Part shown: one piece after another, positions 54,830 to 63,992 of the stretch
Position numbering within the stretch: the stretch's first letter is position 1
Layout: the number at the start of each line of letters is the position of its first letter
NCBI RefSeq assembly: GCF_003725795.1
Contig: NZ_RBEE01000023.1
Location: forward strand, 124,001 to 188,000
Length of the DNA: 64,000 bases
Source: Pedobacter jejuensis
GTDB taxonomy: Bacteria > Bacteroidota > Bacteroidia > Sphingobacteriales > Sphingobacteriaceae
Direction: 5' to 3'
Program-made: the position numbers and the translations under genes
Notes under the pieces: model-generated
Told to the model about the DNA's origin: nothing
The model's input: the letters and a program-made list of their open reading frames with translations, nothing else
The model's database searches: none

Positions 54830-57636
54830 TGAAAATCAGGTTTACACTTTTCCTTTCTTTAATGATGATGTTTTGCTTTGTACATGCACAGCAAAGCGAA
54901 AAACTATATCTATCAGGAACTGGAAATGACAATACGGTAAATTGGGATTTTTTCTGCACCGAAGGAATGAATTCTGGTAAATGGACCACCATACCGGTTC
55001 CTTCAAATTGGGAATTGCAAGGTTTCGGGAAATACAATTATGGCTTTAATAAAGAGGCAAATAAGGGAAAAGAAAAAGGATGGTATAAATATAAATTTAC
55101 AGTACCATCAAACTGGAAAAACCGAAAAATAAATATTGTGTTTGAGGGCTCAATGACGGATACTGAAGTTATAATCAATGGTAAATCGGCAGGTGCAATT
55201 CACCACGGTTCTTTCTATGTTTTCAAATATGATATTTCTAAGCTATTAAAGTTGGGAGAAGAAAATTTACTTGAAGTAACGGTTTCTAAACATTCTGCAA
55301 ATCAATCGGTTAATGAGGCAGAAAGGAAAGCTGATTTCTGGATTTTCGGTGGTATTTTCAGACCGGTTTATCTAGAATCTTTGCCACAAACCTATATTGA
55401 AAGCGTTCAGATTGATGCAAAAGCAAATGGCGTTTTCACAGCAAATATTTTCACTTTAGGCCAAGCCGATAAAGTTAATATTGAATTACGCGACGCAAAC
55501 GGAAAGCAATTTGGTAGTGAGTTTTCTGCAAAAATAATGGCTGGTGTTACTAAAATTGAACAGGAATTTAAAAACCCGGCGCTTTGGTCGTCTGAGTTTC
55601 CAAACCTTTACCACGCCATTTTTACTTTAATAAAAAATGGAAAAATTATTCATCAAATCTCAAAAAAAATAGGTTTCAGAACCGTTGAAGTAAGGGAGCG
55701 TGATGGTGTATATGTTAATGGTGTAAAAATGAAATTTAAAGGGGTAAATCGCCATTCGTTTTATCCATCCTCGGGCAGAACAACCAGTAGAAAAATTAGC
55801 ATTGCTGACGTTTCATTGATGAAGGAAATGAATATGAATGCCGTTCGAATGTCGCATTACCCACCTGATGGTCACTTTCTAGAAGTTTGTGATTCCCTTG
55901 GTTTATTCGTGATGGATGAATTGGCTGGCTGGCATGGCACTTACGATACACCTACAGGAACGAAATTATTTAAGGAAATGATGGCAAATGATGAGAATCA
56001 TCCATCTATTATTTTCTGGGCAAATGGAAATGAAGGCGGCCACAACCGTGAACTAGACCATTTATTTACTGAAAATGACCTGCAAAAACGCCCTTTGATT
56101 CATCCCTGGGAAGTGTTTAATGGTTTTGAAACTACGCATTACCGCGAATTTAATTATGGAATTGGCAACTATGACCACGGCCACAATATTTTAATGCCAA
56201 CCGAATTTCTTCATGGCATGTGGGATGGTGGTCATGGTGCTGGAATAGAAGATTACTGGAATGCCATGTGGAACAATCCATTGTCGGCAGGGGGTTTTTT
56301 ATGGGATTTTGCCGATCAGGCGGTAGTTCGTACAGATAAAAATGACGAGTTAGATACAGATGGAAATCATGGTCCAGACGGAATTGTTGGTCCTTATCAT
56401 GAAAAAGAAGGCAGTTTCTTTACCATTAAAGAAGTCTGGAGCCCCGTTTTTGTGGAGAAAAGAGAAATGACTTCAGGTTTCGATGGTTCATTTCTATTGG
56501 AAAATCGTTATGCTTTTACCAATCTCAACCAATGTACTTTCGATTGGAAATTGAAGAAATTAAAAGCAGGAACCGATGCTGAATTTAAAACCGGTAAAGC
56601 CGATGCGCCAAACATCAAACCTTTTGAAAAGGGGAAACTTCAAATCAATCTTCCGGCAGATTGGAGGAGTTTTGATGCTTTGTATCTAACGGTTAAAGAT
56701 TTTTATGGCAAAGAATTATTTACCTGGAGTTTCCCGATTGCGTTACCGAAAGATGATGCTGATAAAATGGTTGTTAAAACGGGTTCATCAAAAGTAGTTT
56801 TAAAAGAATCGGCAATAGCTTACCAGGTTTCTGCCAATGGGATTCAATTAACTTTTGATAAACAAACAGGATTACTACAGCAGGCTAAAAATTCAACAGG
56901 CGTTATCCCTTTTTCTAATGGTCCGGTTTTGCAGGAAGGCATTAATAATTTTAAAAACTTCACAGCAAAAATGGTTGATGGAAATTTAATTATCTCATCC
57001 ACTTATGATAAAAAAGATGGTTACAATACTTTGCAATGGACAATTTATCCTTCGGGTTGGTTAAAAATGCAGGTTAAATATTTTCCTTCTGCTTACTTCA
57101 CCACTTTTGTAGGTGTTAACTTTTCCTATCCTGAAACGGAAATTAAAGGCGTTGAATATAAAGGAAATGGACCCTACCGCGTTTGGAAAAACCGAATGAA
57201 AGGTACCGAATTTGGTGTTTGGAAGAAGGATTACAACAATTCTGCAACGGGTGAACCGCCCTGGCAATATCCAGAATTTAAGGGTTATTACTCCAACATG
57301 TACTGGTGCGAATTTATTGGTAAATCGCAAAATTTTAGAGTGATAACCGATAGAGAGGACATTTTTTTGAGGCTATTCACGCCTAAAAAATCAATAGATA
57401 CGGAGTACGATAATATGAGTCCTACCTTCCCAAATGGAGATATTTCTTTTATGAATGGTATTTCGGCAATTGGTACAAAGACGCAAAAACCAGAAACCAC
57501 CGGGCCAATGGGTATGAAACATGTGTTTTATGATTTTGACAAAGAACCAAGCAGAGCATTGGATATGACATTTTATTTTGATTTTTCACTTAACAGCTCG
57601 TCATTGCGAGGAGGCACGACAAAGCAATCTCCTTAA
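54829..57636 (+). CDS. GH2 family glycosidase (beta-galactosidase-like) with repeat-derived C-terminus
   Basis: This is a 935-residue secreted GH2 enzyme with a signal peptide ending VHAQ. It has a jelly-roll domain (about 40-190), an immunoglobulin-like domain and a TIM barrel with acid/base Glu402 (WANGNEGGHN) and nucleophile Glu459 (MPTEFLHGMWDGGHG). GGFLWDFADQAVV also follows the LacZ-type pattern. A long C-terminal beta region (about 560-920) is present. The last residues, SSSLRGGTTKQSP, are translated from the left arm of a family A repeat, which also supplies the stop codon, so the native C-terminus has been replaced or extended. The start overlaps the esterase stop by one base. The substrate is not assigned; beta-galactose or beta-glucuronate in pectin side chains would fit. 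Confidence 0.92.
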   Translation: MKIRFTLFLSLMMMFCFVHAQQSEKLYLSGTGNDNTVNWDFFCTEGMNSGKWTTIPVPSNWELQGFGKYNYGFNKEANKGKEKGWYKYKFTVPSNWKNRKINIVFEGSMTDTEVIINGKSAGAIHHGSFYVFKYDISKLLKLGEENLLEVTVSKHSANQSVNEAERKADFWIFGGIFRPVYLESLPQTYIESVQIDAKANGVFTANIFTLGQADKVNIELRDANGKQFGSEFSAKIMAGVTKIEQEFKNPALWSSEFPNLYHAIFTLIKNGKIIHQISKKIGFRTVEVRERDGVYVNGVKMKFKGVNRHSFYPSSGRTTSRKISIADVSLMKEMNMNAVRMSHYPPDGHFLEVCDSLGLFVMDELAGWHGTYDTPTGTKLFKEMMANDENHPSIIFWANGNEGGHNRELDHLFTENDLQKRPLIHPWEVFNGFETTHYREFNYGIGNYDHGHNILMPTEFLHGMWDGGHGAGIEDYWNAMWNNPLSAGGFLWDFADQAVVRTDKNDELDTDGNHGPDGIVGPYHEKEGSFFTIKEVWSPVFVEKREMTSGFDGSFLLENRYAFTNLNQCTFDWKLKKLKAGTDAEFKTGKADAPNIKPFEKGKLQINLPADWRSFDALYLTVKDFYGKELFTWSFPIALPKDDADKMVVKTGSSKVVLKESAIAYQVSANGIQLTFDKQTGLLQQAKNSTGVIPFSNGPVLQEGINNFKNFTAKMVDGNLIISSTYDKKDGYNTLQWTIYPSGWLKMQVKYFPSAYFTTFVGVNFSYPETEIKGVEYKGNGPYRVWKNRMKGTEFGVWKKDYNNSATGEPPWQYPEFKGYYSNMYWCEFIGKSQNFRVITDREDIFLRLFTPKKSIDTEYDNMSPTFPNGDISFMNGISAIGTKTQKPETTGPMGMKHVFYDFDKEPSRALDMTFYFDFSLNSSSLRGGTTKQSP

Positions 57637-57691
57637 ATAATTTAATAAAAGAGATTGCTTCAGCTCGCTCATTACCAGCTTCGCATAGACG
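57599..57691. repeat. Family A repeat overlapping the GH2 stop codon
   Basis: The left arm CGTCATTGCGAGGAGGCACG ACAAAGCAATCTC runs from 57599 to 57631, inside the coding sequence. The right arm, GAGATTGCTTCAGCTCGCTC ATTAC, begins at 57651 and is partly decayed. The GH2 stop codon lies just after the left arm. Confidence 0.8.
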
Positions 57692-57734
57692 ACCGTTGAA
57701 AAAACTAGCAAAATTTAAAAATAATAGAACTTAA

Positions 57735-60470
57735 ATGAATCTTAAAATCTACATAGCAATTGTAAGCATCTGTTTTCTAAATATTTATATTTCGGAAGCG
57801 CAAGTTGCTGTGCAAAATACAACGTGCGAAATGCTTGTAAATCCTTTAGGTATTGACGAGCAAAAACCGCGTTTTGCATGGCATATTATGGCTAAAGAAA
57901 GTAATGTAATGCAAACCGCATATCAGATTTTAGCTGCATCAACTGAAGAAAAACTGAAAGCAAACGATGGCGATATCTGGGATTCAGGAAAGGTTAATTC
58001 TGATGAATCAATCCACGTCGCTTACAATGGAATAGTATTAAAAAGCCGCATGAAAGTTTATTGGAAAGTTAAAATCTGGACAAATGCCGGTGAAAGTGAC
58101 TGGTCTGCAAATAACTACTTTTCGATGGGCTTGTTGTATTATAAAGATTGGCCGAAAGGCTGGATTGGTTATGATAGCGCTTTCCCGTGGGATAACATTA
58201 AAACCGATTCCCGCTTATCTGCAAGATATTTTCGAAAGGAATTTCAAAGCACTAAAGCCATAAAATCTGCCACGGCATCCATCATTGGTTTAGGTTTATA
58301 TCAATTGTATATCAATGGAAAAAAAGTTGGCGAAGATGTTTTATCGCCATCACCAACTGATTATACAAAAAACGTAAAATACAACACGTATGATGTGACC
58401 AAATACATCCAAACGGGAAAAAATGCAATTGGTGCTATTCTGGGAAATGGTCGGTTTTTCGCAATGCGCCAAAACGAAAAGCCTTATAAAATCAAAACGT
58501 TTGGTTTCCCAAAAATGCTGATGAATTTAAATATCATTTATACAGATGGCACGACAGTAAATATTGATACGGATGACAGCTGGAAATTTACTGCTGGTGG
58601 ACCAATCAGAACCAACAACGAATACGATGGAGAAGAATACGATGCAACAAAAGAGGCAACGGGTTGGGATAAAAGTGGGTTTGATGATAGTAAATGGCTA
58701 AATGCCCAGTTTGTACAAGAGCCAACTGGAGTGATAGAGGCGCAAATGAATGAAAATATGCGGGTGATGAATACGCTAAAACCAGTTTCCATTACCAAAC
58801 TTGTTGGTGGTAGATACATCCTGGATATGGGACAAAATATGGTGGGTTGGTTGCAAATAAAAGTGAAAGGATTAAAAGGAAAACAGATTAAAATGCGTTT
58901 TGCAGAATCTCTACAAAGTAATGGCGAGCTTTTTACATCCAATTTGCGCAATGCGAAATGTACCGATTTATACACTTTAAAAGGTGGTGAACAAGAAAGC
59001 TGGGAACCAACATTTGTATATCGCGGTTTCAGGTATGTAGAACTTTCCGGATATACCTATCAGCCATCGGTAAATGATTTTTTAGGGAAAATGATTTATG
59101 ATAATATTAAAACTGTTGGCACATTCGAAACATCAAACACCTTAACCAATCAAATTTTTAAAAATGCATGGTGGGGCATTGCTGGAAATTATAAAGGTAT
59201 CCCGATCGATTGTCCGCAACGCAACGAGCGCATGCCTTGGTTAGGCGATAGAGGGGCAGTAGCATACGGCGAAAGTTTCGTGTTTGATAATGGTAGATTC
59301 TATACAAAATGGTTGCAGGATATTCGCAATTCGCAAAAAGAAGATGGTGCAATACCTGATGTTGCCCCCGCATTCTGGCGCTATTACAGCGATAACATGA
59401 CCTGGCCCGGAGCAATGCTTTTGGTTACCGAAATGGTTTACAAGCAAACGGGTGACGTTGCTGCAGTTCGAGATAATTATCCGGCGATGAAAAAATGGCT
59501 GGCTTACATGCAAGACCGATATATGAAAGATTACATTTTAACCAAAGATAGCTATGGCGATTGGTGTATGCCGCCAATCACTATCGAGTTTGGAAGAGGC
59601 AAAAGTGCCGATAAAAAATATCCTTCAGAATTAATTTCGACGGCATACTACTATCATTTTACACAATTGATGATGCAATTTGCAAAAGCGATTGGTGATG
59701 ATGAAGACCTGAAAATGTATCTGCTTTTAGGTAATAAAATCAAAAATGCCTTTAATCAAAAATATTATAATGAAAAGGGTTACTACGCCGCTAATGCTTT
59801 AACAGATAACATCATTCCGTTATATTTTGGGATGGTACCGCAAAGCAAAGTTGACCAGGTTTTTAAGAATATTGTTTACACGGTTGAGGTTACCAACAAA
59901 GGCCATTTAAGCAATGGTTTAGTAGGAATTCAGTGGCTTATGCGTTGTTTAAACGATTACGGCAGGCCAGATTTGGCTTACACCATCGCCACTCAGAAAA
60001 CCTATCCAGGTTGGGGATATATGATTGATAATGGCGCAACTACCATTTGGGAACTTTGGAACGGCAACACCGCCGACCCGAAAATGAATTCACAAAACCA
60101 TGTAATGATGCTCGGTGATTTATTAATCTGGTATTATGAAAATCTGGCCGGAATAAAATCTGAAAGCCAGGCTTTTAAAAAGATTATCATGAAACCCGAA
60201 ATGATTAATGGTTTGGATAAAGTAAATGCCAGTTACAACTCAACATATGGTTTAATTCGTAGTAATTATACTAAAACCACGAGTCAGTTGATGTGGCAAA
60301 TAACCATTCCTGCAAACACATCAGCTTTGGTGTACATTCCTGCTAAAAGTAGAAATGATGTTTCAGAAAAGTTAAATTCAATTAAGGATATAAAATTTAT
60401 AAAAATGGATGACGGACGAGCAGTTTATGAAATCGGATCGGGTGATTATTCTTTTGTAGTAGAGAAATAA
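57735..60470 (+). CDS. Secreted GH78 alpha-L-rhamnosidase
   Basis: GH78 enzymes remove alpha-L-rhamnose. The protein (911 residues) has a signal peptide (ending SEAQ) and the family order: fibronectin-like domain (about 30-135, NPLGIDEQKPRFAWHI), two beta-sandwich domains with QLYINGKKVGEDVLSPSPTDY, an (alpha/alpha)6 barrel (about 455-800) and a C-terminal beta domain. The catalytic cluster is DCPQRNERMPWLGDRG, with Asp492, Glu498 as likely general acid, and Asp505. Further family motifs are PDVAPAFW and TTIWELWNG. It starts 98 bases after GH2, across the family A repeat. Rhamnose occurs in RG-I backbone ends and RG-II side chains, so its role in this locus is clear in outline. Confidence 0.94.
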   Translation: MNLKIYIAIVSICFLNIYISEAQVAVQNTTCEMLVNPLGIDEQKPRFAWHIMAKESNVMQTAYQILAASTEEKLKANDGDIWDSGKVNSDESIHVAYNGIVLKSRMKVYWKVKIWTNAGESDWSANNYFSMGLLYYKDWPKGWIGYDSAFPWDNIKTDSRLSARYFRKEFQSTKAIKSATASIIGLGLYQLYINGKKVGEDVLSPSPTDYTKNVKYNTYDVTKYIQTGKNAIGAILGNGRFFAMRQNEKPYKIKTFGFPKMLMNLNIIYTDGTTVNIDTDDSWKFTAGGPIRTNNEYDGEEYDATKEATGWDKSGFDDSKWLNAQFVQEPTGVIEAQMNENMRVMNTLKPVSITKLVGGRYILDMGQNMVGWLQIKVKGLKGKQIKMRFAESLQSNGELFTSNLRNAKCTDLYTLKGGEQESWEPTFVYRGFRYVELSGYTYQPSVNDFLGKMIYDNIKTVGTFETSNTLTNQIFKNAWWGIAGNYKGIPIDCPQRNERMPWLGDRGAVAYGESFVFDNGRFYTKWLQDIRNSQKEDGAIPDVAPAFWRYYSDNMTWPGAMLLVTEMVYKQTGDVAAVRDNYPAMKKWLAYMQDRYMKDYILTKDSYGDWCMPPITIEFGRGKSADKKYPSELISTAYYYHFTQLMMQFAKAIGDDEDLKMYLLLGNKIKNAFNQKYYNEKGYYAANALTDNIIPLYFGMVPQSKVDQVFKNIVYTVEVTNKGHLSNGLVGIQWLMRCLNDYGRPDLAYTIATQKTYPGWGYMIDNGATTIWELWNGNTADPKMNSQNHVMMLGDLLIWYYENLAGIKSESQAFKKIIMKPEMINGLDKVNASYNSTYGLIRSNYTKTTSQLMWQITIPANTSALVYIPAKSRNDVSEKLNSIKDIKFIKMDDGRAVYEIGSGDYSFVVEK

Positions 60471-60496
60471 ATGCGGGCTTTGGTCATTGGTGTCAC

Positions 60497-61240
60497 CGTC
60501 ATTGCGAGGCACGAAGCAATCTCCTATAAGAGAAATATTTAGAACAAGAGAGATTGCTTTGACTGATGAAAAATCAGCCTCGCAATGACGGAGGAAAAAG
60601 GGCTATATGCTTAGCCAATTCGTCATTGCGAGGCACGAAGCAATCTTTGAAATAAGATTTACAACAAGAGAGATTGCTTTGACTGATGAAAAATCAGCCT
60701 CGCAATGACGGATCAAAAAAGGCTATCGTCATTATGAGGCACGAAGAAATCTACTATAAGAGAAATATTTAGAACAAGAGAGATTGCTTTGACTGATGAA
60801 AAATCAGCCTCGCAATGACGGAGCAAAAAAGGCTATATGCTTAGCCAATTCGTCATTGCGAGGCACGAAGCAATCTTTGAAATAAATATGATTTACAACA
60901 AGAGAAATTGCCTTTACTGATGAAAAATCAGTCTCGCAATGACGGAGCAAAAAGGGCTATATGCTTAGCCAATTCGTCATTGCGAGGCACGAAGCAATCT
61001 CCTATAAAAGAGATATTTAGAACAAAAGAGATTGCTTTGACTGATGAAAAATCAGTCTCGCAATGACGGAGCAAAAAAGGCTATATGCTTAGCCAATTCG
61101 TCATTGCGAGGCACGAAGCAATCTCTTATAAAAGAACTATTTAGAACAAGAGAGATTGCTTTGACTGATGAAAAATCATTCTCGCAATGGCGGAGCAAAA
61201 AAGGCTATCATCATTGCGAGGCACGAAGCAATCTCTTATA
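60497..61240. repeat. Repeat family A, array 1: six complete units plus a left half
   Basis: Complete units lie at 60497-60590, 60621-60710, 60727-60820, 60851-60944, 60975-61068 and 61099-61192, with a left half at 61209-61240. The period is 124 bases, or 106-110 where the spacer is shortened. Each unit has left arms CGTCATTGCGAG and AGCAATCTC (or a variant), a ~25-base A/T loop, and right arms GAGATTGCT and CTCGCAATGACG. A small hairpin, GACTGAT/ATCAGTC, lies between the right arms. Long spacers carry GGCTATATGCTTAGCC, itself a 5-bp hairpin. Short open frames here are artefacts of the repeat. Confidence 0.95.
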
Positions 61241-61263
61241 TAAAGCAACTTAACACAAATAAT

Positions 61264-62400
61264 ATGCGAAAAAGAAAAATATATCTCATCATTAATTTCC
61301 TGGTCGCAATCGCAATTACTGCTCAGGCTCAGGTAGGAAAATGGCAATCTGGCATCGTGATGCAAGAATTTCTTTACGATAAGGCGCCATTTCCATCTTG
61401 TCATTCTGCTACGATTGCCGAAACGCCAACGGGTTTGGTCGCCTCGTTTTTTGGCGGAACGAAGGAGCGAAATCCTGATGTCGAAATTTACGTTAGTCGC
61501 TTTGTTGATGGCGGATGGCTAGCACCTGTTTCAGTAGCGGACGGCATCCAGCCTGATGGCATGAGATTGCCTACCTGGAATCCTGTTTTATACCAGGTTC
61601 CTGGAGGAGATTTATTGCTTTTCTACAAAATCGGACCAAAACCATCGGAGTGGTGGGGCTTGATGAAAACGTCAAAAGATGGCGGTATCTCCTGGTCTGA
61701 TGCAACTAAATTACCTGATGGCTATATCGGTCCGGTTAAAAATAAACCCGTTTTACTGAGTAACGGGAACCTTTTTGCACCATCGAGTAAAGAAGGCGAT
61801 GGCTGGAAAATCCACTTCGAGGTTACAAAAGATAACGGTAAAACTTGGAGAACGGTTGGACCATTACCTGAAAACGGGGTCAAAGCCATTCAGCCGAGTA
61901 TTTTGCAACATGGAAATGGAAAACTGCAAATCTTAGCCAGAACAGCGAACAGAGCAATTGTCGAATCCTGGTCGGAAGATAACGGCGAAACATGGTCGGC
62001 TTTAACAAAAACTTCTTTACCGAATAACAATTCTGGAACGGATGCGGTAACCATGAAAGATGGTCGACAGGTTTTGGTTTACAATCATGTATTGCCTCCG
62101 GGCGATTTAGCTAAAGGACCAAGAACACCGTTAAATGTTTCTGTTTCCAAGGATGGTAAAAATTGGTCTGCCGCATTAATTTTAGAAGATTCGCCAATTA
62201 GCCAATATTCATATCCTGCAGTAATTCAAACATCCGACGGAATGCTTCACTTCATTTACACCTGGAGAAGAGAAAAAATTAAACATGTAGTTGTCGACCC
62301 GTCAAAATTAAAGTTGAAGAAAATCAAAAATGGGGTTTGGCCAAAGTTGAAAGGGTATACTGCTCCGGTTATTACAGCAACTAAAAGCGAAGAGCCATGA
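61264..62400 (+). CDS. Secreted sialidase-fold (BNR/Asp-box) protein
   Basis: From the ATG at 61264 the protein has 378 residues: a signal peptide ending TAQAQ and a six-bladed propeller with four Asp boxes (SKDGGISWSDA, TKDNGKTWRTV, SEDNGETWSAL, SKDGKNWSAA). Family-typical segments are CHSATIAETPTGLVASFFGG and SQYSYPAVIQTSDGMLHFIYTW. The frame is open upstream to 61168, but that part is translated repeat DNA and is rejected. GH33 members include sialidases and, in RG-II utilisation, hydrolases of 2-keto-3-deoxy sugars; an exact family cannot be given here. The gene lies exactly between a left half-repeat (61209-61240) and a right half-repeat (62416-62456), so it occupies the loop of a palindromic unit. 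Confidence 0.82.
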   Translation: MRKRKIYLIINFLVAIAITAQAQVGKWQSGIVMQEFLYDKAPFPSCHSATIAETPTGLVASFFGGTKERNPDVEIYVSRFVDGGWLAPVSVADGIQPDGMRLPTWNPVLYQVPGGDLLLFYKIGPKPSEWWGLMKTSKDGGISWSDATKLPDGYIGPVKNKPVLLSNGNLFAPSSKEGDGWKIHFEVTKDNGKTWRTVGPLPENGVKAIQPSILQHGNGKLQILARTANRAIVESWSEDNGETWSALTKTSLPNNNSGTDAVTMKDGRQVLVYNHVLPPGDLAKGPRTPLNVSVSKDGKNWSAALILEDSPISQYSYPAVIQTSDGMLHFIYTWRREKIKHVVVDPSKLKLKKIKNGVWPKLKGYTAPVITATKSEEP

Positions 62401-62415
62401 GAATAGATAACAAAA

Positions 62416-63466
62416 GAGATTGCTTTGACTGATGAAAAACCAGTCTCGCAATGACGGAGCAAAAAAGGTTATGGCTATCTTCATTGCGAGGCACGAAGCA
62501 ATCTCTTATAAAAGAAATATTTACAACAAGAGATTGCTTTGACTGATAAAGAATCAGTCTCGCAATGAGGTAGGAAAAAGCACGATATGCTTAGCCAATT
62601 CCTCATTGCGAGGCACGAAGCAATCTCTTATAAAAGAAATATTTACAACAAGAGTTTACTTTGACTGATGAGAAATCAGTCTCGCAATGACGGAAGAAAA
62701 TAGGCAATGTGCATAACCAATTCGTCATTGCGAGGCACGAAGCAATCTCTTATAAGAGAAATATTTAGAACAAGAGAGATTGCTTCGACTGATGAAGAAT
62801 CAGTCTCGCAATGACGGAAGAAAAAGGGCTATATGCTTAGCCAATTCGTCATTGCGAGGCACGAAGCAATCTCTTATAAGAGAAATATTTAGAACAAGAG
62901 AGATTGCTTCGACTGATAAAGAATCAGTCTCGCAATGACGGCGGAAAAAGGGCAATATGCTTAGCCAATTCGTCATTGCGAGGCACGAAGCAATCTCTAA
63001 TAAAAGAAATATTTACAACAAGAGATTGCTTTGACTGATGAAGAATCAGTCTCGCAATGACGGCGGAAAAAAGGTTACGGCTATCGTCATTGCGAGGTAG
63101 GAAGCAATCTCTTATAAGAGATTTACAACAAGAGATTGCTTTGACTGATGAAGAATCAGTCTCGCAATGACGGCGGAAAAAAAGGTTACGGCTATCGTCA
63201 TTGCGAGGCACGAAGCAATCTCTTATAAAAGAGAGATTTACAACAAGAGATTGCTTTGACTAATGAAGAATCAGTCTCGCAATGACGGAAGAAAAAGGGC
63301 AATATGCATAACCAATTCGTCATTGCGAGGCACGAAGCAATCTCTAATAAAAGAAATATTTACAACAAGAGATTGCTTTGACTGATGAAGAATCAGTCTC
63401 GCAATGACGAAAGAAAATAGGCAATATGCATAACCAATTCGTCATTGCGAGGCACGAAGCAATCTC
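62416..63466. repeat. Repeat family A, array 2: right half, eight complete units, left half
   Basis: It begins with a right half (62416-62456). Complete units follow at 62479-62570, 62601-62692, 62723-62816, 62847-62940, 62971-63062, 63085-63172, 63196-63287 and 63318-63409. A left half (63440-63466) ends it. The period is 111-124 bases. The arms are nearly invariant, while the loops and spacers vary (GGCTATATGCTTAGCC, GGCAATATGCATAACC or GGTTACGGCTAT). An open frame on the minus strand across this array is only translated repeat. Confidence 0.95.
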
Positions 63467-63859
63467 AAAATTATTTATAACTTAAATCAATGGAAAGAGG
63501 AGGATTTGTTTATATCATGACCAACAAGAACCATAAGGTCTTGTACACAGGTGTCACTTCTAATTTAAGGAATAGGGTGTTTGAACATATTAATAATCAT
63601 TACCCAAAAAGTTTTACATCACAATACAAATGCTACAAATTAGTTTATTACAACTTCTTCTGGAGCATTGAGGAGGCAATTGCTGAGGAAAAGCGAATTA
63701 AAGGTGGTAGCAGACTTGCCAAACTTAAATTAATAAATGAATTTAATCCGATTTGGAATGACTTATATGAAACATTGGACTAATCAATCGATTATGTCAA
63801 AATCTCTTTTTTCTAAAGAGATTGCTTCGGCTGATGAAGAATCAAGCCTCGCAATGACG
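63440..63859. mobile_element. Candidate element: GIY-YIG gene flanked by family A arms as inverted repeats
   Basis: The left arm at 63440-63466 and the right arm at 63818-63859 are perfect reverse complements over the outer 12 and inner 9 bases. The GIY-YIG gene occupies the 351-base loop. The small units of the arrays have the same arms with ~25-base loops, the relation expected between an autonomous element and its short derivatives. Mobility itself is inferred. Confidence 0.45.
63490..63783 (+). CDS. Small GIY-YIG domain nuclease
   Basis: The protein (97 residues) is a single GIY-YIG domain of the UvrC-N/URI type. The first motif is FVYIMTNKN followed by LYTGVTSNLRNRVFEH, where the family GIY and YIG appear as VYI and YTG, with the catalytic Arg in LRNRVFEH. 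Then come a Tyr/His region (HINNHYPKSFTSQYKCYKL) and the metal-binding Glu in EEAIAEEKRIKG. The length is typical of stand-alone family members (about 80-100). The ATG is 23 bases after the left half-repeat and the stop is 34 bases before the right half-repeat. No partner protein is present. A role in cutting or copying the flanking hairpins is a hypothesis. Confidence 0.9.
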   Translation: MERGGFVYIMTNKNHKVLYTGVTSNLRNRVFEHINNHYPKSFTSQYKCYKLVYYNFFWSIEEAIAEEKRIKGGSRLAKLKLINEFNPIWNDLYETLD

Positions 63860-63992
63860 CTTAATTCATCTGTTGTCGTTGTGAGTAACGAAGCCATCTC
63901 CAAAAAGATAGAGATTGCTTCGGCTGATGAAGAATCAAGCCTCGCAATGACGCTTAATTCATCTGTTGTCGTTGCGAGGAACGAAGCCATCT
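63818..63992. repeat. Divergent family A copies, 93-base tandem duplication to the window end
   Basis: Right arms start at 63818 and 63911 (93 bases apart), each followed by the same CGCTTAATTCATCTGTTGTC segment and a left arm (63874-63900 and 63965-63992). In these copies the small hairpin has changed to GGCTGAT/ATCAAGCC, and the left arms read AACGAAGCCATCT. The array probably continues beyond the window. Confidence 0.85.

Noticed and set aside
61044..61253. Small open frame across array 1
   Set aside because: It is entirely translated repeat sequence and has no independent coding character.
61168..61263. Upstream start for the sialidase-fold gene
   Set aside because: The extra 32 residues are translated repeat; the ATG at 61264 begins a standard signal peptide.
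62924..63211. Minus-strand 95-codon open frame in array 2
   Set aside because: It consists of repeated translated units and exists only because the period keeps a frame open.
60497..63466. CRISPR array
   Set aside because: The repeats are palindromic over ~94 bases with conserved spacers and loops. There are no unique spacers of uniform length and no cas genes.
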